Of a stretch of 64,000 nt of DNA, positions 56,646 to 64,000 are shown piece after piece (position 1 is the first letter of the stretch; each line of letters starts with the position of its first letter). A program made the translations under genes and the position numbers. Source of the stretch: Glandiceps talaboti (taxonomy: Eukaryota; Hemichordata; Enteropneusta; Spengelidae). The stretch spans positions 6,232,598 to 6,296,597 of the forward strand of contig NC_135560.1 in assembly GCF_964340395.1 (NCBI RefSeq), read 5' to 3'. The notes beneath the pieces were generated by a model. It searched no databases. It was not told where the DNA came from and saw only the letters and a program-made list of their open reading frames with translations.

Positions 56646-56974
56646 GTTACAGCACATTCAAGGTTAATGTTCACTCTCTCTCTGTATGCTATAATCACAG
56701 AAACTAACAAGAGACTGCACATTCTAGATCACCATTTCTTGCTACATTTTGTCTGAATGAAATAAACTATTTAAACCAACCTACTGTAACTAGACGCAGA
56801 CGCCAATATTTTGATGTCTACATGGTGACGTCGGTTCATATCATTTAGACAAAATGTAGCAAGAAACTGTATTCATTCAATCTTGCTATCTAAAATGTAG
56901 CATATGCAGTTTTTTATTAGTTTCTGTGCAGTTGTATCAAACAGAGTGAACAGTAATGTGCAGTGTGCTGTAGT
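56646..56974. mobile_element. Fold-back element, ~135-bp arms
   Basis: Left arm: TTACAGCACATTCA, TGTTCACTCT, CACAGAAACTAA.AA, TTTCTTGCTACATTTTGTCT (to about 56775). Right arm, from the other strand, gives the same order (about 56837-56974). The centre is about 60 bp. Internally, TAGCAAGA/TCTTGCTA words repeat in the right arm. Confidence 0.85.
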
Positions 56975-57405
56975 CAAAACAGAAATATTGAACCAAGAGT
57001 AGCAGGGAACCACAGACATTTCACAGGTATACTACTGTATAACACCACAACATGAATTCCAGTCAGAGAGGGTTTATTTTTATCAAGCTGGTCAACATTC
57101 CTACAGTCAAAATTGATACAATAATTTTTGAGTACTTTGCATGATACTTTCAGCAGACATTTTCTTTCTTACCCTGTTTAGTAATCTTTGTTAAAACTGG
57201 TTGTGTATTCTATCAAATGAAATAATTTTGTATTTCTATAAATATCAGGTTTTGAAGGAATGAAAAGAGAAATGTTAGAAATACAGAAAAAAAAGAAAGA
57301 CCTACCATTGTGTCTATCATAACTTTGACTCAACTAACTACATGTATATGATTGAATTGTAGTCATTTTTTGACAAATTCAAGTCGTGTTTGTATTCTTT
57401 TACAG
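56975..57405. other. Non-coding, nothing recognised
   Basis: AT-rich sequence leading into the candidate acceptor at 57405. Confidence 0.35.
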
Positions 57406-57788
57406 TAGCGAGGTTAATGTCATCACACAGAATAGGGCCAAAACTTTGTCCATCATAGTCCACCGCCAGACACATATCGTGGTCTCACTAGAATTAACTA
57501 TCTCACCAGTATCAGCTAGTTATGTGGTTTGGATAGCTAATACTAGTAAAGACCGCGACAAGTCTCTGGGCTAATATCTATCATACACAGTGGTTTTAAT
57601 CATGAAATTAAATGTATAAAATATATGAATTATAAAAAAAATATAGAAAATAAAACTTTTGATATTAAATTAACATAAACTTTCACCTTGGTATATAAAG
57701 AACTATCACCATTGTCATAAGTTACATATTTTGATCTTGACCTTCATCTACAGCTATCCCCAGTGGTCGTGGTAACAACTGTCAGTAG
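57406..57788 (+). CDS. Candidate last two exons of an unknown gene
   Basis: TGTATTCTTTTACAG (ending 57405) is a good acceptor. The frame that follows is richer in GC than its surroundings and encodes a mixed, beta-rich-looking peptide with NRAKTLSIIVHRQTHIVVSL and SPVSASYVVWIAN. It either runs to TAA at 57572-57574, or splices at A|GTAAAG (57545) to the acceptor TTCATCTACAG (57753) and continues 11 codons to TAG at 57786-57788. An AATAAA lies at 57987-57992, a suitable distance for a poly(A) signal. No upstream exon or family is recognised; this is the best gene-like signal in the window but still weak. Confidence 0.28.
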
Positions 57789-60539
57789 TGAGCCCCCATG
57801 AGGGCAAATATGGCAATGGATTTGGCACTTAGTGAAGATCTGCAGGTGCTTCCATCATTTGCAGTTTGTTTTCGGCTTGAATTGTATTATCTTGGGAATG
57901 AAGATGACGATAATATGATAAAAATTCTGTTAAGGAATGGATACTGAACTTACAGGCAGTCTGTTTGATGACAAACCAAACGTTTGAATAAATATAACCA
58001 CAAAATTCAAATCAGGATGTGAATTTGTAATGTTGAATTATTCATCCATGGACAAACAAAACATCTTTAAAAAAACCTAAAAATTTCTACTCACAGAACC
58101 AAAAAAATTTCTTCAACTTTGGGATTCATTTCCAAGAGATGTTTTGAGTACACATTTTCATTTTCAATAACATGATAAAACTTTTATACATGTATGATGA
58201 GGAACTCAAGTAAAATATTTGTGGAGGCCAGGTAGATTTTGAATATTTATCACTTTAGACAAAAACACTGACATTAGAGCTGAATGCATTCTAGTACCAC
58301 AAATCACCCTAGTTCTGCTTGCAGATGGAGTATTTTAAAGTCAGGACTCGATTCTGACATTATCCCTCTAGACATGTCAGTACTGCATCCCGTACACTGT
58401 CTGCAAACAGGACTGCAATCACTCCTGATTCCATTATTAACTTAGAATTTGAATTGAGGTAAAACAACGTATTTCTTTTCCTTCTCCTCGTAAAAGCACT
58501 GATCAGACACAATATTTGTCGTTCTCTTTTAAACTTTGACATCATTAATGGTGTCATAAATCAGAATATTGGGTGAGATAATTCATTTTAATGAGACTGA
58601 AAGGAAATTCCTTTAGAAATGCAAGTCGGGTATTACAATTGATAATTTGAAAACTAAGCTATGAATAACTGATTATTGTATTTTTCATATTTCAATAACC
58701 ACCAAAAAATTGTTTAATGTAAGACTGTTTACCCGAAGATCTATTGTTTACCTATAGCAAGTCAAGGGCTGGAAATTAGTAATAAGTCTAAGACACAGAC
58801 TACCAAACATTATATCTAGACTACCAAATTTATAAAGTGGTAATTTTTAAGATAAATGGAAATCAGTAGAAAACTATAGCTGAAACAGTTCACTTGGTCA
58901 AATCTGAATACCAAGTGTAGGTAGTATGTTAGACCAATGGAAATCAAATGAAACTGTAGCCGAGACAGTTGATTTGGATAAATCTACTTCCAACCATAGC
59001 AGCTAATTTTGATCCCTTCACACGCAAATATATAGAATTACTTTTTTTGTCTTCAACTGTATTTAATAGTGACATGTGTACACTTTATAAAATATATGTA
59101 AACAGTTTGCTATTAAAAACGGGAGAAAGTAAAAAATCAAATACATATCCTTAGTCCAAATAGTGTATTTCAAAAAAATATGTTTTTTGTTTGGATCAAT
59201 GACATCATTTGGCAACATCTGTGTATGCATATTATCAATAAAATATGACATCATAAGTAATAATGTGTCCTGTGTAAATCTGTGGAAATAGAAGACTTCA
59301 TAGATCCGATGCAAATTGATTTCTTAAAATCATGTATCTCCGTGGTATATCCTTGGGCTCTGTGAATTGAGTCATCGATGAGTTATGTCCCTAAATCTGG
59401 CACAGTCATCCAAACAAAAACAGAATATACACGTTTGTAAATTCACAGTTTTGTTAATAAAACAGAGAATGTTATTCTCACTTGGTCTTCTTTTAGAAAT
59501 TGTTTGTGTAATATCAAGTTCATATTTATAAGCTGGTTCAGGTAATTTTAAGAAAAATATCAAAAAAATGTTTGAATAGAAATGAGCAGTGTGAAAATGA
59601 AAGAAATGGTACATGCGAATCTAGTCGATGGTTGAAATTGAAATCCAATATCTGAAGTGTATGCAATTGACCATGGAAAGGTTTGATTTCAAAATTGCAA
59701 TCAAAGTCCTGCTAACCTTCTATGTACTTACCCATGTCACTTTGTAGCATTTATTATTAACCGACAAGTACATGTATAACTTACCAGATCTGATGAGATG
59801 AAAATAGGGCAAACTCGATTTGGGTTTGATTCATCGGTGTTTGAGCTAAAGGCAGACAGTAGGTAAAAATCTACCAGGGTCCCCAGTAATTTTACCAGGG
59901 TTTCAAAACAAAATTGTGGCTGACACTATGGGAAACACCCAATGAGAAACTAAGCTACTTTTTATCCCTTTCTGTTAATTTATAATAGCAAAAATATTAT
60001 TCATAGAGAGAAATCAAATGTTAATATTTAAACAACAATATTGGCTGGATACTGCAGTAAAATATCTTTATTGATCCATTGAGCCTTTGAATAAATCCCT
60101 GCTCAGTTTTTGAATGTGATATCATGCTGTGAGTTTCACATTTAATAAGTGTTAAGATTGTGTAAACATTAGCTTACTTTGCAATAAACGTTGTGTCAAT
60201 AAGTTATTTATTTCAAACCCAGCAGTAATATATAGTCATTTGGTTATGTGGAGGTGCTTTGTTAGGAATGCAAATACAGACCAGATTATCTAGCAATTAG
60301 GGTACAGTCTAAAATGTGTCTGGGTTATGAAATGCTCTAAATAATCATGACACTATGATCAGAGGGATAAGTTGTACATAACAACATGGAAGACATAGAT
60401 CATGTGAAGTGGATTTTTGTTCTATGATTCTGCTTAAAGCGAAATACATCTCTGAAATAAACTCGTCAAATTTTTGCTGTTACTTTCTTCACGAATACTC
60501 CAACCCATTCTCAGTTAAAATCCAGCAAAAAAATCAGGG
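57789..60539. other. Long AT-rich non-coding stretch
   Basis: It contains the possible poly(A) signal at 57987. A 65-codon frame at 58360-58557 (-), basic then hydrophobic, has no recognised family or splice support. Nothing else is seen. Confidence 0.35.
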
Positions 60540-61960
60540 GTCACCATACAAATATTTGAAACAGAGGTCAAAATGTTTTCAAAATTAAACCATGTTAGAA
60601 TCCAATATGGCCCCCAAATTAACTCTATGCGAAATTAAAGATCGTCTATTTCCTTGAAACCAACATGGACCCCAGATTCCTTTTATTATTTTGAAATGAC
60701 CAGAAGCAAGCCTCCATTTGGCAAAGTTTGGTGAGATTCTAACGGGTATACCATTTGCTTTCTGGGGGTGTGGTTGGGTGGGTGTGGGATTTGGAGCCAA
60801 CGGCAATTTTTCTTTTCAACCATTATTGACAGCAAATTTTCTTTTTCAAGAGCAGCTACACAGCAATTTTTTTTAGGGTCGAAATGTTTCACCAATAACT
60901 GCAGAATAATACCTCCAGAAACATTCCCACCAGTGTGCCCTCTAATGAAAGCCAAATTTTGTTGAGTCAAAATGATAAAAACTGGCATTTCTTGTGAGTC
61001 ACCGCATAGTAAGAGATAGGGGAACACCAAATTTTGGTGTCACTCGACATTGTGTGTCAGTGGCACATCAAATTGGCTTAGAGGGTACACAGATTCCCAC
61101 CAAGTTTCAACCCCATTCACCATGCAGTTTCAAGATATGTTTTTCACCAAAATTGAGATTTTTAGACCTAATTTGCATATCGCTGAAGGGATCATTCCGT
61201 TGTGAATATAGTTTCATCTACACATCCCCATTAAATTCCTGCCTAATCTGCTTGGTAGTTTTGGAATTACAGATTTTTGATCAAAACGATATATTTTAGA
61301 CCTAATTTGCATATCACAGATGGGATCATCATATTATGAACAATTCTTAACCTAAACACCACTAAGAACATTCCCATAAAATTCCAACCCAATCTGCTCA
61401 ATAATTTTGGAATTATAGATTTTTGACCAAAAAGAAACATTTTTAGCCCTAATTTGTACATCATTGATGGGATCATCTGATCATGTCATGAACAATTCTT
61501 AAATTTAAAAACCCTGAAGAATGTTCCAACCAAATTTCAACCCAATGTGCTCAGTAATTTTGGAAAGTTTTTTGACCAAAAAGACACATTTTCAGACTTA
61601 ATTTGCATATCACTGATGGGATCACCATCATGAACAACTCTTAATTTAAACACCCTTATTAACGTTACAACCAAATTTCACACCAATCTGCCAAGTAGTG
61701 TTGGCATTTAAATTTTTTGACCAAAAATCATATATTTTTTACCCAAATAACACACTGGTGGTAAGATCATTTTGATGTGAACAGTTTCCCAACTAGACAC
61801 CAAAGGTAATATACCCACTAAATATCATGGTAATTGGTCCAGTTGTTTTTGACTTTAAGTTGTTTACACACACACATCCACACAGACAGACAGACACTTT
61901 GCTATGCCTATAGCACTACTGAACCTTATCAGTTCAGTTGTGCTAACAAGTAATTTATTT
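60540..61960 (+). mobile_element. R2 large dispersed repeat with five internal ~140-bp units
   Basis: The 5' part (60540-61095) contains text shared with 16195-16375. From 61170, AATTTGCATATCAC.GATGGG-like words recur near 61170, 61314, 61451, 61600 and (degraded) 61744. Each is followed by a T..TGAACA.TTCTTAA block, CCAA.TTTCA.CCCAATCTGCT and AATTTTGGAATTA.AGATTTT. It ends TTGACTTTAAGTTGTTTACA, short CA/CAGA runs, then CAGTTCAGTTGTGCTAACAA, as at 32180-32350. No coding frame is evident. The class is unknown; boundaries on the left are approximate. Confidence 0.8.
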
Positions 61961-64000
61961 TTAAACTTAACCTAGAAGATAAGAATCAATGTTATATTTG
62001 TAAAACTCAACTTTTTTTGTGGGTAGATGGTGCCATGGAAGATGTAGTTACAGGCAGTTGTAACTTTGTAATATTTATCAGTATTATTTTACAAACCTCT
62101 CAAATCATATTTCTGTTCACACAATAGCTAAAATATACTGAGCCAAGTTGTTGTCACCCGACACCTTGTTCACCATATATGTGTATTCTTGCACAACAGT
62201 ATTATCAATTCATATATAATTAATATGATATGATACCCTTTTGCAGTGAAACTTGGTTCATTACTCTCTCCCGACATAATATGACATGGATACCACAAGC
62301 ATCAACAAGTAACAGGTGTACCAAGCTAGCTCGTGTTGAACACATGCTATCTTTCAAATTAAAAAGTCCAGGGTACTAGAAGCACCAAAATAAATAGCTT
62401 ACAGCTTTATAACTCTATAACCTTGGTGGATGTTGGCCTGTGATACTGAAAACTTACCAAACCTTGACAATATCTAATCTAATTCACCTGACTGCACGTT
62501 TCTTTTGTGAATTCTCCAAGAAATCACCTTCATAAGCCTTTTCTCTTGTGGTCATAAACGACATTTAAAGACCGTCATAAATTTTCAAAAGCTAAAAAAG
62601 ACTTATCAACTGTTTTAGGCTTTCACCTGTTTTTGTCAGGCACTCTATGTAAGCTTAGTTGTAGGCATGTGACGTCTTGTTGGCCAACGACTGCACCACA
62701 GCCTGGATTTCTGACTCAAGTATGCTGAATGATTTCACCCTCTCTGGTACTTAGCTTCCTTCTGGCTAGGAAATAGTTAATGTTGATCCGGTCTTATAAC
62801 ATGTCACCAAATTACCCTTTGTTTGGCTTTATTACCGTCTTAGTACTCTTTTCATAGATACAACCATTTATTGGGACAAAAAAAAAAGCAGCCATTGTTT
62901 TTAATCAATGGAAAAGTATTTGTATAACAGAAACAGAAACAACGAGGTATTTGAGAGCCAATGTTTAGAAGATTAGAGTTTGGGGTGAGTACTCTATAGT
63001 TTGTTGGTTTAGTGACCTTTGACCTAGGACAGTATTCTCATGATATCATCATGTAATCGAAATCAAATTTAAGAAACCCAAGTGAGACTTAAAGGTCGAT
63101 GCCTTTCAACGGACAACACTTCCATTGCAGATTTTTTTTTTTCAATTATTCATTGGTGTGTTCAAATATCTGTGTCATAACAAAAGAGACTTTGCTCTGT
63201 GTAATTATAGCAATGAATCACCGTACATGTGGTACAAAGCCATGGCTACGTTACATATGAAAATGTAATAAAAAGTTAGATTCTGGAAAATCCCTGAAAA
63301 TGTGTTAAAACATGATATCATAGTGTAATGTAATTGAATCTGTTGTTTCATTTGTGGGTAAGTTTTTAACAAAAACTTTATATCAACATTGATTTTGTTA
63401 AAAGTTATTCATGACTATTGTACAAAGGTATTAAATTATATTATTAATCAGTATAAGACAAAATATTTTGACTGAGTTATAACAAGTTAGTAGTCTGATA
63501 AATCTATCCCTGTCCACAGTATAATTTGAAGGGACATACAAAGTAATCCCGTTGTCCATTTAAAAGACTTGCGTGAAATGAAAGGGTGTATTTTCTCAAC
63601 GACTTATATAAAGTCCTGTCAGTTATCCCGAAAAACAAATATTGAATCAACCTAGGAGTTCACTCTGTTCATATGCTATTAGAACAAGTGTACCAACAGA
63701 ATGTTTATAACTTCACATTCTCCGAGTTTATATCAATTTCCATGGCAACAAAAAAAGGTTTCACTGCTGCATTGTATCTCTGAACAGAATAACTCATACA
63801 CATTTGTCCATTTGAATAAAATTTTCCCCAAAAAGTGATAAATGTTTCTATTTTTGAGCCTTGCGTCGTTAATTTACCCATAGCTGTTGAGTTATTTGCC
63901 GGGGATCCAACGAGGATACATACATTTGTTTGGACACTGAGTAATGGATTTTAATCGCATTAATTGCAATAATAATGGGATGAAATCCAAAGCTTTAGCC
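61961..64000. other. AT-rich non-coding stretch to the window end
   Basis: No tandem array, fold-back or gene-like frame is recognised. Short A/T runs occur near 62880 and 63132. Confidence 0.4.

Noticed and set aside
58360-58557. Minus-strand 65-codon frame, basic then hydrophobic
   Set aside because: In-frame stop just upstream, no good splice sites and no recognised motif.

Overview
This window is AT-rich, repeat-dense eukaryotic nuclear DNA. It shows no bacterial, archaeal, organellar or viral gene organisation: no operons, no runs of long open frames, no rRNA and no intact tRNA gene. It carries long di-, tri- and tetranucleotide microsatellites, many minisatellites with 27- to 175-bp units, SINE copies with tRNA-like heads, short inverted-repeat (MITE or fold-back) elements and a probable LINE 3' end. 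That mixture suggests an invertebrate animal, perhaps a marine one such as a mollusc, hemichordate or lancelet. This placement is inference from the style of the repeats, not from any gene.

No protein-coding gene can be called with confidence. A few short open frames look somewhat protein-like or have plausible splice signals: 4897-5316 (-), 34694-34903 (+), 42002-42288 (-), 45043-45360 (-), 54262-54396 (-) and 57406-57788 (+). In AT-rich DNA of this size, frames of these lengths also arise by chance, so all are listed as weak candidates. The window is best read as intergenic and/or intronic sequence.

Layout. 1-9.9 kb: inverted repeat, SINE tail, 85-bp higher-order minisatellite, microsatellites (including a 217-bp GA tract) and several fold-backs. 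9.9-18.5 kb: trinucleotide and TG/TGTC tracts, a diverged tandem array and an 80+90-bp dimeric minisatellite. 19-25 kb: copies of a TIR element (called R1 here), a tRNA-headed SINE, a LINE-like 3' end and a 657-bp element bounded by TAGTCCCCGC. 29-35.5 kb: a 128-bp MITE with a perfect 9-bp target duplication, fold-back elements, and an inverted repeat containing a hammerhead-like motif. 36-45 kb: degenerate tandem arrays, including about 1 kb built around the palindrome ATGAATATTCAT. 48-57 kb: a full-length R1, a 39-bp minisatellite with four-unit higher-order structure, a second SINE, a 27-bp minisatellite, a hAT-like element with target duplication, and more fold-backs. 60.5-62 kb: a large dispersed element (R2 here) containing five internal ~140-bp units.

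The main story is repeat evolution. Several elements can be delimited to the base from their own ends. Some families recur several times within the window. Three minisatellites show multimeric higher-order structure. The R2 tail appears to seed CA microsatellites.
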